A DNA stretch of 64,000 nt, taken from assembly GCA_002438805.1 (NCBI GenBank), contig DJQV01000017.1:77726-141725 (forward strand). The letters run 5' to 3'. The notes beneath the pieces were generated by a model. The model was not told the DNA's origin and made no database searches. It saw nothing but the letters and a program-made list of their open reading frames with translations. Positions 1 to 8,893 of the stretch are shown here, piece after piece. The stretch is from Bacteroidales bacterium UBA6377. Its GTDB lineage: Bacteria; Bacteroidota; Bacteroidia; Bacteroidales; UBA932. Positions within the stretch are counted from its first letter, which is position 1. Each line of letters opens with the position of its first letter. The position numbers and the translations under genes were made by a program.

Positions 1-2312
1 TGGCCGAATGCGAAGAGAGGCTTGCCCTCGAAGAAGCGGTAGGTACGGCCGGCCATGTCGTAGTCGTTGAAGTCCGGGAGATCCTTGTTGCTCCGGTAGA
101 ATGTGACAGGCAAACGCCCCGCCGGATTATAGTCTCCGAACAGCACGTCGGCTATGGCTGTGCCGCCCGCCTCCCCGGGATACCATGCCTGGAGGATGGC
201 TGAGCAGATGCGGCTCTCAGGCAGCAGTCCCATGGCGGAGCCTGACATGTTGACAAGGACCACTTTCTTTCCTGCGGCGTGCAGAGCCGCAATCTCACGG
301 CGCTGGTCCATAGGGAGTTCAATCGTGGTGCGGTCGCCCTTGTTGAAGCCCGGGATGTCGTTGTACTTCATCTCTTCGCCTTCCAGTCTCGGGCTGATGC
401 CGCCGACATATATGACGATGTCGGCCTCTGAAGGGTCGGTGGTCACATTGGGCGCTCCGATCTTGGCCCTGATGCCTTCGATGGCGGTCACCGATGAGCG
501 CGGGGTGCCGTTGTAGTTGCCGTTGAGGACGACGGAGTCAGCGGCGTTAGGGCCGATGACGGCGTATTTTACGCCGCTCCTGCCGAGAGGCAGGAGTCCG
601 TCGTTCTGCAGGAGCACCATGGATTCGTGGGCCATCTTGAGTGCGACCGCACGGGATTCATCGCAGGCGAGCCTGTCCTCTGATATGGAGTTCCAGCTTA
701 CAAGGGAGTCCGGGTCCATCTCGCCGAGCCTGAAGCGGGCGGTGAGCAGTCTCCGCAGGGAGACATCGATGTCGTCTTCTGATATTTTTCCTTCGGCCAC
801 GGCCTCCAGAAGATGCTTGTATGAACTTCCGCATTCGAGGTCGGTGCCAGTGCGGACTGCATTTGCCGCAGCTGAAGACGGATCATTCGGGAAAGTGCGG
901 TGGCCGCCGGCTTTGAAGAAGTCATTGATAGCTCCGCAGTCGCTTGTGACAAGTCCCCTGTAACCCCACTTCTCACGGAGGAGCTGTGTGAGGAGCTGGT
1001 CATTGCCGCAGCAAGGTTTACCGTCCAGACGGTTGTAGGCGCACATCACCTCCTGGACGTCAGTCGTCTTTATGAGTTTTTCAAAAGAATAGAGGTAGGT
1101 CTCTATGAAATCGCGGTAGGACACTGACACATCGAAACTGTGCCTTGTGCCTTCAGGGCCGCTGTGCACGGCGTAGTGCTTCAGACAGGCGTGCAGCTTG
1201 TCGTACTTGCCGTCACTTTCTCCCTGCAATCCTGTGACTGCTGCATATCCGAAACGTGATGTCAGATACGGGTCCTCTCCATAGGTCTCCTGACCGCGTC
1301 CCCAGCGCGGGTCGCGAAATATGTTGATGTTTGGCGTCCATACGGTAAGTCCGTGGTATCTTGTTACTTTGCCTGCACGTCTTGCCTGCTTGAACTTGAT
1401 GCGCTGCTCGTCTCCGGCGATGGTGAACACTTCTTTGAGCAGCTCATCGTCCCATGATGAGGCCATGCCTATAGCCTGCGGGAATACGGTAGCGATGCCG
1501 GCCCTCGCACAGCCGTGCAGAGCCTCGTTCCACCAGTCGTATTCGCGGATCCCGAGTTCCGGGATGGCCGGGCTTGAGTTCATCATAAGAGACACTTTCT
1601 GCTCCAGGGTCAGACGTCCGAGCAGGTCTTCAGCGCGCTCAGCGGCCGGCAGGGAAGCGTCCTTGTACGGCAGGCTGTTCAGTTCGTCCTGGTCGCGCAG
1701 GAACTCTTCCGGCTTAAGAATCTTTGGGGTTATGCGGAGTTTGTAGATTGCACCCTTGAACCAGCAGACTTTGTTCTGACGCACTCCGAGCGAGGTCTTG
1801 CCTTCGCTGATGACCGGCTTGTACGGGAGATCCGCGCTACACTGGAGCACTCCGTCCACGTAGCTCTTAAGTCCGTCTTTTCCGGCTGTAAGTGTGAGGT
1901 TGTACCACTGTCCGCACTGGTGGGTCAGCTGCGGATCTATGAGTGCGCGGGATTCCTCCTTGCTTCCTAGGTGTACGAAAGCGTCAAAGTACCATGTTTT
2001 GTCCGGGTTTACTCGGCTCTCGAACATCACTCTTGCGCCGCCGTAGGCTCCCATGTGCATGAATCTCTGCTCGAATGCGCTGCCGGGATACTGGTTGAAT
2101 ATCATCTCGATGGTGAATTCCTCCATCCCGGAGACAGGAATGCTGTCCATAAACACCCCGTCGTCAACGCCGTCGAACTCGACGGCATTCCCGAGGTTTG
2201 TCTCTATGATTTTCGGTTCTCCGAGGACCTGCAGCACTTCCGGGTGTTTGTCTGCCGTCCATTCAATGACTCCCGGCATCTGGAGCAGGAGTCCAAGCAT
2301 CAGTGTTATCAT
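1..2312 (-). CDS. LamG-domain / glycoside hydrolase family 3 protein (beta-glucosidase or beta-xylosidase type), 3' end cut off by window edge
   Basis: About 770 residues are in the window and the C-terminus is missing. After a short hydrophobic N-terminus, residues about 30-190 look like a LamG/concanavalin-type jelly roll (AVEFDGVDDG, then GQWYNLTLTAG and SYVDGVL). The GH3 catalytic barrel follows (LTLEQKVSLM, WWNEALHG, DPRWGRGQETYGEDPYL, CLKHYAVHSG), with the nucleophile Asp458 in TSDCGAI, and then the second GH3 domain, visible up to DMAGRTYRFFEGKPL. GH3 enzymes of this kind remove terminal glucose, xylose or arabinose; the substrate cannot be read from sequence. The placement suggests a role in trimming pectin side chains. 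The ATG at 2312 is conservative. An in-frame TTG at 2333 would add MKKQHHK and give a proper signal-peptide n-region. It is the last gene of the pectin run and is preceded by a terminator-like hairpin. Confidence 0.9.
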   Translation of the reverse strand, partial: MITLMLGLLLQMPGVIEWTADKHPEVLQVLGEPKIIETNLGNAVEFDGVDDGVFMDSIPVSGMEEFTIEMIFNQYPGSAFEQRFMHMGAYGGARVMFESRVNPDKTWYFDAFVHLGSKEESRALIDPQLTHQCGQWYNLTLTAGKDGLKSYVDGVLQCSADLPYKPVISEGKTSLGVRQNKVCWFKGAIYKLRITPKILKPEEFLRDQDELNSLPYKDASLPAAERAEDLLGRLTLEQKVSLMMNSSPAIPELGIREYDWWNEALHGCARAGIATVFPQAIGMASSWDDELLKEVFTIAGDEQRIKFKQARRAGKVTRYHGLTVWTPNINIFRDPRWGRGQETYGEDPYLTSRFGYAAVTGLQGESDGKYDKLHACLKHYAVHSGPEGTRHSFDVSVSYRDFIETYLYSFEKLIKTTDVQEVMCAYNRLDGKPCCGNDQLLTQLLREKWGYRGLVTSDCGAINDFFKAGGHRTFPNDPSSAAANAVRTGTDLECGSSYKHLLEAVAEGKISEDDIDVSLRRLLTARFRLGEMDPDSLVSWNSISEDRLACDESRAVALKMAHESMVLLQNDGLLPLGRSGVKYAVIGPNAADSVVLNGNYNGTPRSSVTAIEGIRAKIGAPNVTTDPSEADIVIYVGGISPRLEGEEMKYNDIPGFNKGDRTTIELPMDQRREIAALHAAGKKVVLVNMSGSAMGLLPESRICSAILQAWYPGEAGGTAIADVLFGDYNPAGRLPVTFYRSNKDLPDFNDYDMAGRTYRFFEGKPLFAFG

Positions 2313-2330
2313 CTTGTGGTGTTGTTTTTT

Positions 2331-2372
2331 CAAAAAAAGCCCCGTGCCGCGAAAAATGACGCTGCACGGAGC
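2331..2372 (-). terminator. Rho-independent terminator-like hairpin between the DUF4861 gene and the GH3 gene
   Basis: Reading the minus strand, GCTCCGTGC (2372-2364) pairs with GCACGGGGC (2347-2339): nine pairs including one G-U, with a 16-base loop, followed at once by seven T (2338-2332). It lies 25 bases after the DUF4861 stop and ends about 20 bases before the GH3 ATG. It would end or attenuate transcription coming from the upstream pectin genes. Confidence 0.7.
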
Positions 2373-2397
2373 CGTCGGTTGTATAGACTGGAAGAGC

Positions 2398-3255
2398 CTA
2401 TTTGAGTTTGTTCACGATATCGAACCAGTCTGCGGCGGTCTTGACGTCCGCCTTGGACCAGCATGAGCCGAAGTAGTAGGTGAAAGGTTCGCCTGACTTG
2501 ACTGTCCTGGTGCAGATGCCGTGGGCCCCGTCAGGGGTTACGCTGACGGATTCAGCCCCGGGCACATACACCGCGACTCCAAGCATTCCGTCCTCCGGCT
2601 CTACGCTCTGGTCGGAAGCGTGCTCCCAGATGGCATAGCGGTCGGTGCCTACGAGCTCATCTTCGATTGTGTCCTGTCCCGGGTGACGGAACACTCCGGC
2701 AGCCACGCAGATGGAGTCCGCACCGCTGACGGTGTAGGTGTCCTCGACCTTTGTGAAGTAGGTGTCGGGGGTCACGGTGAACTTCTTGTCGAGGCTGACC
2801 TTGACACCTGCCGCTTCCCACTCAGGATAGTGAAGGACGAAGACAACCTTGTCGGCACTCTCCTCGAGCATATCGTAAGAACGCCAGTTCGTGGCGGGAT
2901 ACCACAACTCTCCGTCGATGTAAGGTACTGAGGCACCTCCTCCGAGGCTGACAGCCACCTTATAGCAGTCCTTTCCGCCGTGGTTGTGATGATAGTATGA
3001 CGGGTCTTTCTGAGCTTCGGCATACCATTCATCGGCCACGAGCCCTCCCGGCATCTTCACCCAGATGTCGATGCCCGGGGAAGTCGGGTTGCCCTCAAGG
3101 GCCTTGCCGTAGATGCGGCCGGCTATGAGGTTGTTCTCGAAGACGAAATCATCAGCTCTCTCGGGCACGTAGCGTGCCATTACTTTTTGTTCACTCTGAG
3201 AGCTGCATGCGCAAAGTCCTGCGCAGAGAGCAAGTGCAAGAAAAATTTTTTTCAT
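2398..3255 (-). CDS. DUF4861-family lipoprotein of a pectin-degradation locus
   Basis: A 285-residue protein starting MKKIFLALALCAGLCAC, a lipoprotein signal with lipobox LCAC; an in-frame upstream start at 3282 is less likely because it lies inside kduI. The start of the mature part (YVPERADDFVFENN, AGRIYG) and the later HHNHGGKDCYK and PATNWRSYDML segments are typical of DUF4861, a Bacteroidota family usually found among pectin or rhamnogalacturonan genes. No catalytic activity is established for it that I can cite, and I assign none. It would be tethered in the periplasm or on the outer membrane. It starts 2 bases after the kduI stop, so co-expression with kduI is likely. A terminator-like hairpin follows its stop. 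Confidence 0.8.
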   Translation of the reverse strand: MKKIFLALALCAGLCACSSQSEQKVMARYVPERADDFVFENNLIAGRIYGKALEGNPTSPGIDIWVKMPGGLVADEWYAEAQKDPSYYHHNHGGKDCYKVAVSLGGGASVPYIDGELWYPATNWRSYDMLEESADKVVFVLHYPEWEAAGVKVSLDKKFTVTPDTYFTKVEDTYTVSGADSICVAAGVFRHPGQDTIEDELVGTDRYAIWEHASDQSVEPEDGMLGVAVYVPGAESVSVTPDGAHGICTRTVKSGEPFTYYFGSCWSKADVKTAADWFDIVNKLK

Positions 3256-3257
3256 CT

Positions 3258-4100
3258 TTACTTGAGATCTTTCGTCGCGCACCAGTCCATATCGTTGTAG
3301 TCATCGTTCTCGCCGCACATACCCCAGATGAAGGTGTAGTTGCGGGTCGCGCAGGCGGAGTGGATGCTCCACTGCGGAGAGATGACCGCCTGCTCGTTGT
3401 GCATCCAGATATGGCGGGTCTCCTGCGGCTCTCCCATGAAGTGGCATACTGCCGCGTCCTCAGGGAGCTCGAAGTAGAAGTACACCTCCATGCGGCGGTC
3501 GTGGGTGTGGGCCGGCATGGTGTTCCAGGTGCTTCCCGGAGCAAGTTCGGTCATGCCCATCTGAAGCTGGCAGCAAGGGACGACTTCCTTGACGAGGAGA
3601 CGGTTGATGGTGCGCTCGTTGGATTCCTCCAGAGAGCCGAGGTGCATCACCACCGCGTCTTTCTTGCTGACTTTCTTCACTCCGGTCTCGCGGTGCGCGG
3701 TGGCGGAGCAGAAGTAGAAACGTGCCGGCTTTTCGGATGAGTCGCTCTTGAAGATGACGTCGCGGTTGCCGCGGCCTACGTAGAGGGCCTCCTTGTACTC
3801 AAGATGATATTCCTCATCGCCTACGACCACCGTACCTGCGCCACCGACATTGATTATGCCGAGTTCGCGGCGCTGGGTGAAGAAGTCGGCTCGGAGGATC
3901 TCCGGGGCCGAGAGCTTCAGGTCTTCATTTACAGGGACTGCGCCGCCGGCGATGATACGGTCAAACATGGAGTATACCATGTTGATCTCGTCAGCGACCA
4001 TCACATTCTCCACGAGGTACTCCTTGCGGATGCGCTCGGTGTCGTAGTGCTTCGCGTCGATGTTGCTTGAAGCCTGACGTACTTGACAATTGAGCTTCAT
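3258..4100 (-). CDS. kduI: 5-dehydro-4-deoxy-D-glucuronate isomerase (KduI)
   Basis: 280 residues, the usual KduI length. The enzyme interconverts 5-keto-4-deoxyuronate (DKI) and 2,5-diketo-3-deoxygluconate, the cytosolic step after unsaturated uronic acids from pectin linearise. The cupin metal site is visible: His198 and His200 in PAHTHDRRME, Glu205 and His247 (QWSIHSACATRNY), offset by two from the zinc ligands known in the E. coli enzyme. There is no signal peptide, as expected for a cytosolic enzyme. It sits 5 bases after kduD, whose product catalyses the next reaction, so the two act in sequence. Confidence 0.96.
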   Translation of the reverse strand: MKLNCQVRQASSNIDAKHYDTERIRKEYLVENVMVADEINMVYSMFDRIIAGGAVPVNEDLKLSAPEILRADFFTQRRELGIINVGGAGTVVVGDEEYHLEYKEALYVGRGNRDVIFKSDSSEKPARFYFCSATAHRETGVKKVSKKDAVVMHLGSLEESNERTINRLLVKEVVPCCQLQMGMTELAPGSTWNTMPAHTHDRRMEVYFYFELPEDAAVCHFMGEPQETRHIWMHNEQAVISPQWSIHSACATRNYTFIWGMCGENDDYNDMDWCATKDLK

Positions 4101-4105
4101 ATCAG

Positions 4106-4912
4106 TTACTTAGGCTGTTTTCCGATGTAAGCGAGGATACCGCCGTCCACATAGAGGACATGGCCGTTGACAGCATCGGATGCGTGTGAGGCGAGGAACA
4201 CTGCCGGTCCGCCGAGTTCCTCAGGCTGGAGCCAGCGTCCTGCAGGGGTGCGGCTTACGATGAACTGGTCGAAAGGATGGCGGCTGCCGTCCGGCTGGCG
4301 CTCACGGAGCGGAGCGGTCTGCGGGGTAGCGATGTAGCCAGGCCCGATGGCGTTGCAGTTGATTCCGTACTCGGCGTACTCTGCGCAGATGTTGCGGGTC
4401 AGCATCTTTAGGCCGCCCTTGGCCGCTGCGTATGCTGAGACGGTCTCGCGTCCGAGCTCAGACATCATTGAGCACATGTTGATGATCTTGCCCTCGTGGC
4501 GCTCCATCATCTCAGGAAGCACGGCTGAGGATACGATGAACGGACCTACGAGGTCGATGTCGATAACCTGCTGGAACTGTGCGCGGGTCATCTCGTGCAT
4601 AGGGATGCGCTTGATGATGCCGGCGTTGTTGACGAGGATGTCGATGTTGCCGACCTCATCGTGGATCTTCTCCACGAGTGCCCTTACGTCGTCTTCCTTG
4701 GTCACGTCGCAGACATATCCCTTGACGTTTGTTATACCTGCCTCCTTGTAGTTGTTGAGGCCCCTCTCGAGGAACTCCTCGTTGATGTCATTGAAGATGA
4801 TGTTCTTGATGCCGGCGGCAACGAAAGCTTTCGCGATGTTGAAGCCGATTCCATAGGAAGCGCCTGTGATCCAGGCGTTCTTTCCTTCAAGTGAGAATGG
4901 ATTGTTTGCCAT
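4106..4912 (-). CDS. kduD: 2-dehydro-3-deoxy-D-gluconate 5-dehydrogenase (KduD), SDR family
   Basis: 268 residues, a classical short-chain dehydrogenase. It has the NAD(P)-binding glycine motif TGASYGIG near residue 17, NNAG at 95-98, and a catalytic Ser148 / Tyr161 / Lys165 (YAAAK). The pairing with kduI identifies it as KduD, which reduces 2,5-diketo-3-deoxygluconate to 2-keto-3-deoxygluconate. On its own the fold could also be a gluconate 5-dehydrogenase, but the neighbourhood makes KduD much more likely. The next step (KDG kinase and aldolase) is not in the window. The 32-base gap to the upstream GH105 gene is A/T rich and has no clear -7 box. Confidence 0.92.
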   Translation of the reverse strand: MANNPFSLEGKNAWITGASYGIGFNIAKAFVAAGIKNIIFNDINEEFLERGLNNYKEAGITNVKGYVCDVTKEDDVRALVEKIHDEVGNIDILVNNAGIIKRIPMHEMTRAQFQQVIDIDLVGPFIVSSAVLPEMMERHEGKIINMCSMMSELGRETVSAYAAAKGGLKMLTRNICAEYAEYGINCNAIGPGYIATPQTAPLRERQPDGSRHPFDQFIVSRTPAGRWLQPEELGGPAVFLASHASDAVNGHVLYVDGGILAYIGKQPK

Positions 4913-4944
4913 AATGATAACTAATGATTAAATAGTGTGTTGTT

Positions 4945-6135
4945 TTATTTGAGTCTTTCCATTTCGAGCGAAGCCCAGATGAACGGGCCGACACCCTTGG
5001 AGTCGTTAGGCCTCACGGGCTCGCTGAGGTAGTATGCGAAATCCCCCATACGCTTGCTGCTGCCGCCCAGGCCTCCTACCGAGCAGCACTTTTCGAGGCT
5101 TATGCGCCCCTGTGCATCGGTGGAGATGAACTCCTTGACGATATCTTCATACACTTTCTTGGCGTAAGGAAGCAGGTCCTTGTCGAGGTAACCCATCCGT
5201 ATGCCTTTGAGGAAGGTGTAGCTGAACATTGCGGAGCAGGTGGCTTCGAGGTAGTTGCCCTCGCGGCCCGGCTGGTCGAGAACCTGGTACCACACTCCGC
5301 TCTGTGGATCGGCCCATTTCGGGAGCTCCGCGCAGATGCTTCTCAGAAGATCTATCAGGCTCTGTCTCTCCGCCAAATCTGCCGGAAGGTAGTCCAGCAC
5401 CTCCACTATGGCCATACAGTACCAGCCGAGAGCGCGGCCCCAGCAGTGCTGGCTCTGGCCGGTCTGAGGGTCGCACCAGAACATGGAGCGTGATTCGTCC
5501 CAGGCGTGGCGATAGAGTTTGGTGGCAGGGTCGTATGTGTGCTTTGCTGCGGTGAGGAACTCATTGACGATCTCCTTGTAGGCTTCGGCCTGTTCCGCTC
5601 CGCTCAGGTATCTCTTGGCGTATTCGGCGTAGAACGGCTCTGCCATATAGACTCCGTCAAGCCATATCTGGTGAGGATATATCTGTTTGTGCCAGAATGC
5701 GCCTTCGCTTGTCCTCGGCTGGCCGTCGATCTGGGTCTTTATCAGCTCGATGGCCTTGCGGTATTTCTCCTCCCCGGTCTTGTCGTAGAAATAGAAGAGC
5801 GAGCGTCCCGGGCAAATCAGGTCCACATTGTATTTTTCGACCGAGTAGGTCTTGATGGTTCCGTCAGAGTTGACTATGTCGTCGTACCACAGGTGGACAT
5901 AGTCGTAGATGTCCTGTCCCCCGTAGGTGTCATAGACATCGAGGAAAGCTTTCAACTCAAGCCCCGGGGTGTAGCCCCACTTGAGCTTGCCGTTGAGGTA
6001 GTCGAGATATGTCGGCTCGGGGCAGCGTGACATCTGCGAGCGCACCATTTTCTCGGACATAGGTTCTGCCTTGTCGGCGCACGATACTAGCGCCGCAAGT
6101 GCCAGAATGGTCGGGATCAGTTTTTTCATTTTCAT
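4945..6135 (-). CDS. GH105 unsaturated rhamnogalacturonyl/uronyl hydrolase (lipoprotein)
   Basis: 396 residues with a lipoprotein signal (MKMKKLIPTI, lipobox LVSC at Cys19). The GH105 six-hairpin barrel is recognisable from HKQIYPHQIWLDGVYMAEPF (candidate catalytic Asp160), HAWDESRSMFW, and HCWGRALGWYCMAIVEVLDY. GH105 enzymes hydrate and cleave the terminal unsaturated galacturonate of oligosaccharides left by pectate or rhamnogalacturonan lyases, giving the substrate for KduI. The lipid anchor places it in the periplasm or at the cell surface, so the free unsaturated sugar would be imported. Its start overlaps the end of the GH28 gene by 4 bases (ATGA-type), implying translational coupling. 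Confidence 0.93.
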   Translation of the reverse strand: MKMKKLIPTILALAALVSCADKAEPMSEKMVRSQMSRCPEPTYLDYLNGKLKWGYTPGLELKAFLDVYDTYGGQDIYDYVHLWYDDIVNSDGTIKTYSVEKYNVDLICPGRSLFYFYDKTGEEKYRKAIELIKTQIDGQPRTSEGAFWHKQIYPHQIWLDGVYMAEPFYAEYAKRYLSGAEQAEAYKEIVNEFLTAAKHTYDPATKLYRHAWDESRSMFWCDPQTGQSQHCWGRALGWYCMAIVEVLDYLPADLAERQSLIDLLRSICAELPKWADPQSGVWYQVLDQPGREGNYLEATCSAMFSYTFLKGIRMGYLDKDLLPYAKKVYEDIVKEFISTDAQGRISLEKCCSVGGLGGSSKRMGDFAYYLSEPVRPNDSKGVGPFIWASLEMERLK

Positions 6136-7670
6136 ATATTGTTGAAATTCTTTACTCTTACGGTTGTGATGGCATCTCCGCTTTCAGGGAAGCACTTCAC
6201 GTTCTTGAAAGTTATGTCTTGAGAGTTGCGCAGCGTGATGCCTTCATCGGCGGTGATGGTGCAGTCGCTCACGTTGATGTTGGTGACAGGCATTTCCGGA
6301 AGTCCGTTGAAGAGCATGGCCCTTGCGGCACCGTTGCAGCAGACGTTGCTTATGTATATGTCGCGGAACTCAGGGGTGGTCTCGTCCACCGGTACGGCCG
6401 GAACGTTGATGGTCTCATCCTTTTCCGCTGCGGCTTCCACTGCTGATTTGCCGCCGTAGAACAGGTCGAAAAGGATGGCGTCGGCCACTATGTCCTTCAT
6501 GTAGATGTCGCTGATGTAGATATTCTTGACGACTCCGCCGCGGCCTCTGGTGCTCTTGAAGCGCAGACCGACATCCGTGCCGAGGAAACGGCAGTTGGAC
6601 ACCTTGATGTTCTCCACGCCGCCGCTCATCTCGCTGCCGACGGTGAATCCGCCGTGTCCGTGGAACACTGTGCAGTTGTCCACGATAAGGTTCTTGCAAG
6701 GGCGGGCCCTGCGTCTGCCATCGGCATCCTTGCCTGATTTGATGCAGATGCCGTCATCACCCGCATCGAAGGTGGAGTTGGTGATGAGCACGTTCTCGCA
6801 GCTGTCCACGTCAATGGCGTCCCCGTTCTGGGAATAGTATGGGTTGCGGATGTTGACACGGTTGACTATCAGGTTCTTGCACATGAGAGGATGTACGTTC
6901 CAGCAAGGTGAGTTCTGGAATGTGCAGTCCTCCAGCAGCACGTTCTCGCAGTTGCGCAGGGAAACCATGTTAGGGCGGAGGAAACTCTTTATGCTGTTCC
7001 ACTGCTCATCCGTGAGCTCGGAAGGAGGCACATTCATGTTGCTGATCTTGGACGCTGTCTCGAAACCTTCGTCCGGATACCAGATACGGCCGTCCCGGCT
7101 GACCACTCCGCCGGAGGCGACGAGCTTCTTCCACTCGCCCTCGGTAAGTTTGGACTTCTTGACCATCCTCCAGGCTTCTCCGCTGCCGTCGATCACTCCG
7201 CCTCCGGTGATGGATATGTTGCGTGCCCCCTCGGCGTGGATAGGGGATTCGCATCTGCGGGTGTCGAGCCCTTCGAAGACGGTCTTGATGATAGGATACA
7301 AGTCCCTGTCCGGGTCAAAGATTATGACGGCGTTGGGTGTGACGTGCAGGTCGCAGTTGCTCAGGATCTCTATCGGGCCGGTAAGCCAAATCCCCGCCGG
7401 TACGTCGAGATGTCCGCCTCCTTTGTCTGACAGATGCTTCATCGCTTTGGCGAAAGCTTCCGTGTTGAGGGTGACTCCGTCTCCGACCCCTCCGAAATCT
7501 TTGATGTTCACGCGGAGGTCAGGGATGGACGGTCTTGCGACCTTTTCCATCTTGAACGGGAGGTTTTCGTAGAGATATGCGAATTCATCTCCTTCCTGCT
7601 TTCCGCAGGAGGAGACCAGGAGCATGGCCCCTGCTGTCAAGGCTGACAATATGACTGAAGGTTTTTTCAT
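6132..7670 (-). CDS. GH28 polygalacturonase (lipoprotein)
   Basis: 512 residues. A lipoprotein signal (MKKPSVILSALTAG, lipobox VSSC) is followed by an acidic stretch (GKQEGDE). The right-handed parallel beta-helix of GH28 is evident from the repeated short strands and from its catalytic signature: N282-GDAID-287, D305-D306 in AGDDGICIKSG, His339 in HGHGGFTVGSE, and R370/K372 in LRFKSTRGRGG. GH28 enzymes hydrolyse alpha-1,4 galacturonosyl bonds in homogalacturonan or rhamnogalacturonan. NGDAID departs slightly from the usual NTDGID but keeps the aspartates. It lies 9 bases after kbl, with no obvious promoter of its own. Confidence 0.95.
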   Translation of the reverse strand: MKKPSVILSALTAGAMLLVSSCGKQEGDEFAYLYENLPFKMEKVARPSIPDLRVNIKDFGGVGDGVTLNTEAFAKAMKHLSDKGGGHLDVPAGIWLTGPIEILSNCDLHVTPNAVIIFDPDRDLYPIIKTVFEGLDTRRCESPIHAEGARNISITGGGVIDGSGEAWRMVKKSKLTEGEWKKLVASGGVVSRDGRIWYPDEGFETASKISNMNVPPSELTDEQWNSIKSFLRPNMVSLRNCENVLLEDCTFQNSPCWNVHPLMCKNLIVNRVNIRNPYYSQNGDAIDVDSCENVLITNSTFDAGDDGICIKSGKDADGRRRARPCKNLIVDNCTVFHGHGGFTVGSEMSGGVENIKVSNCRFLGTDVGLRFKSTRGRGGVVKNIYISDIYMKDIVADAILFDLFYGGKSAVEAAAEKDETINVPAVPVDETTPEFRDIYISNVCCNGAARAMLFNGLPEMPVTNINVSDCTITADEGITLRNSQDITFKNVKCFPESGDAITTVRVKNFNNI

Positions 7671-7679
7671 GTGCTGCTG

Positions 7680-8870
7680 TTATTTTATCACCGCAAGTTC
7701 CTTGCCGACTTTGATGAATGCCGCTATGGCCTTGTCGAGCTGCTCTCTTGTGTGCGCTGCGGAGAGCTGGACGCGGATGCGGGCCTGGCCTTTAGGCACC
7801 ACCGGGTAGTAGAACCCGGTCACGAATATTCCTTCCCCGGCCATCTTTGATGCGAATTCCTGGGAAAGTCTGGCATCGTAGAGCATCACGGCGCAGATGG
7901 CTGACTGGGTGGGCTTGATGTCGAAGCCCGCGGAGAGCATCTTCTCGCGGAAGTATTTGACGTTCTCCTGCTGACGGTCGTGCAGTTCATCGCTTTCCTT
8001 GAGCATCTTGAACATCTCGATGCCGCCAGCGACTATCATAGGCGGCAGGGAGTTGGAGAAGAGGTACGGACGTGAACGCTGGCGGAGCATGTCTATGATC
8101 TCCTTGCGTCCGGTGGTGAATCCGCCGACAGTGCCGCCGAAGGCCTTGCCGAGGGTGCCGGTGAATATGTCTATGCGGCCGTAGCAGCCGAACTGCTCCG
8201 CGACACCATGCCCTGTCCTGCCTACTACACCGGCGGAGTGGCTTTCATCCACCATGACAAGGGCGTCATATTTTTCGGCAAGGTCGCAGATCTTGTCCAT
8301 GGGGGCCACGTTGCCGTCCATGGAGAACACTCCGTCCGTGCAGATGATGCGGAATCTCTGGGCCTGGGCCTCCTTGAGGCAGCGCTCGAGGTCTTCCATG
8401 TCTGCGTTGGCATAGCGGTAGCGGACAGCCTTGCACAGGCGCACCCCGTCGATGATGGATGCATGGTTGAGGGCGTCCGAGATGATGGCGTCTTCGGAAG
8501 TCAGGAGAGGTTCGAAGAGTCCGCCGTTGGCGTCGAAGCAGGAAGCGTACAGGATGGTGTCTTCGGTGCGGAAGAAGTCCGATACCGCCGCTTCAAGTTC
8601 TTTGTGCAGGTCCTGGGTGCCGCAGATGAAGCGGACGGAGGACATGCCGAAGCCGTGGGTGCGCATCGCTTTTTCCGCAGCTTCGATGAGCCGTGGGGAA
8701 TCCGCGAGCCCCAGATAGTTGTTGGCGCAGAAATTCAGGGCTTTGGAACCGTCCTGAAGTGTTATTTCCGCTGACTGTGCGGAGGTGATGTCCCGTTCGT
8801 TCTTGTACAGGCCGGCTTCCTTTATGGATGTGAGCTCGTCCTGGAGATGCTGCTTGAATTTGCCGTACAT
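7680..8870 (-). CDS. kbl: glycine C-acetyltransferase (2-amino-3-ketobutyrate CoA ligase)
   Basis: 396 residues, close to the E. coli enzyme's 398. It is a PLP-dependent alpha-oxoamine synthase. The Schiff-base Lys242 lies in FTGTLGKAFGG, DES at 208-210 is the cofactor-ring aspartate region, and SDALNHASIIDG is typical of the family. It cleaves 2-amino-3-oxobutyrate with CoA to glycine and acetyl-CoA, the second step of threonine breakdown. The first-step dehydrogenase is encoded divergently at 8947. I chose the ATG at 8870; the longer reading frame to 9032 crosses the divergent promoter region and has no family resemblance. The downstream pectin genes follow at 9 bases and may share its transcript. 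Confidence 0.96.
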   Translation of the reverse strand: MYGKFKQHLQDELTSIKEAGLYKNERDITSAQSAEITLQDGSKALNFCANNYLGLADSPRLIEAAEKAMRTHGFGMSSVRFICGTQDLHKELEAAVSDFFRTEDTILYASCFDANGGLFEPLLTSEDAIISDALNHASIIDGVRLCKAVRYRYANADMEDLERCLKEAQAQRFRIICTDGVFSMDGNVAPMDKICDLAEKYDALVMVDESHSAGVVGRTGHGVAEQFGCYGRIDIFTGTLGKAFGGTVGGFTTGRKEIIDMLRQRSRPYLFSNSLPPMIVAGGIEMFKMLKESDELHDRQQENVKYFREKMLSAGFDIKPTQSAICAVMLYDARLSQEFASKMAGEGIFVTGFYYPVVPKGQARIRVQLSAAHTREQLDKAIAAFIKVGKELAVIK

Positions 8871-8893
8871 GGTGGTATGTGTGTCAGTTCCTG

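Noticed and set aside
1..8870. A complete polysaccharide utilisation locus with SusC/SusD
   Set aside because: No TonB-dependent transporter or SusD-like gene is visible; it may lie to the left of the window, but that cannot be claimed.
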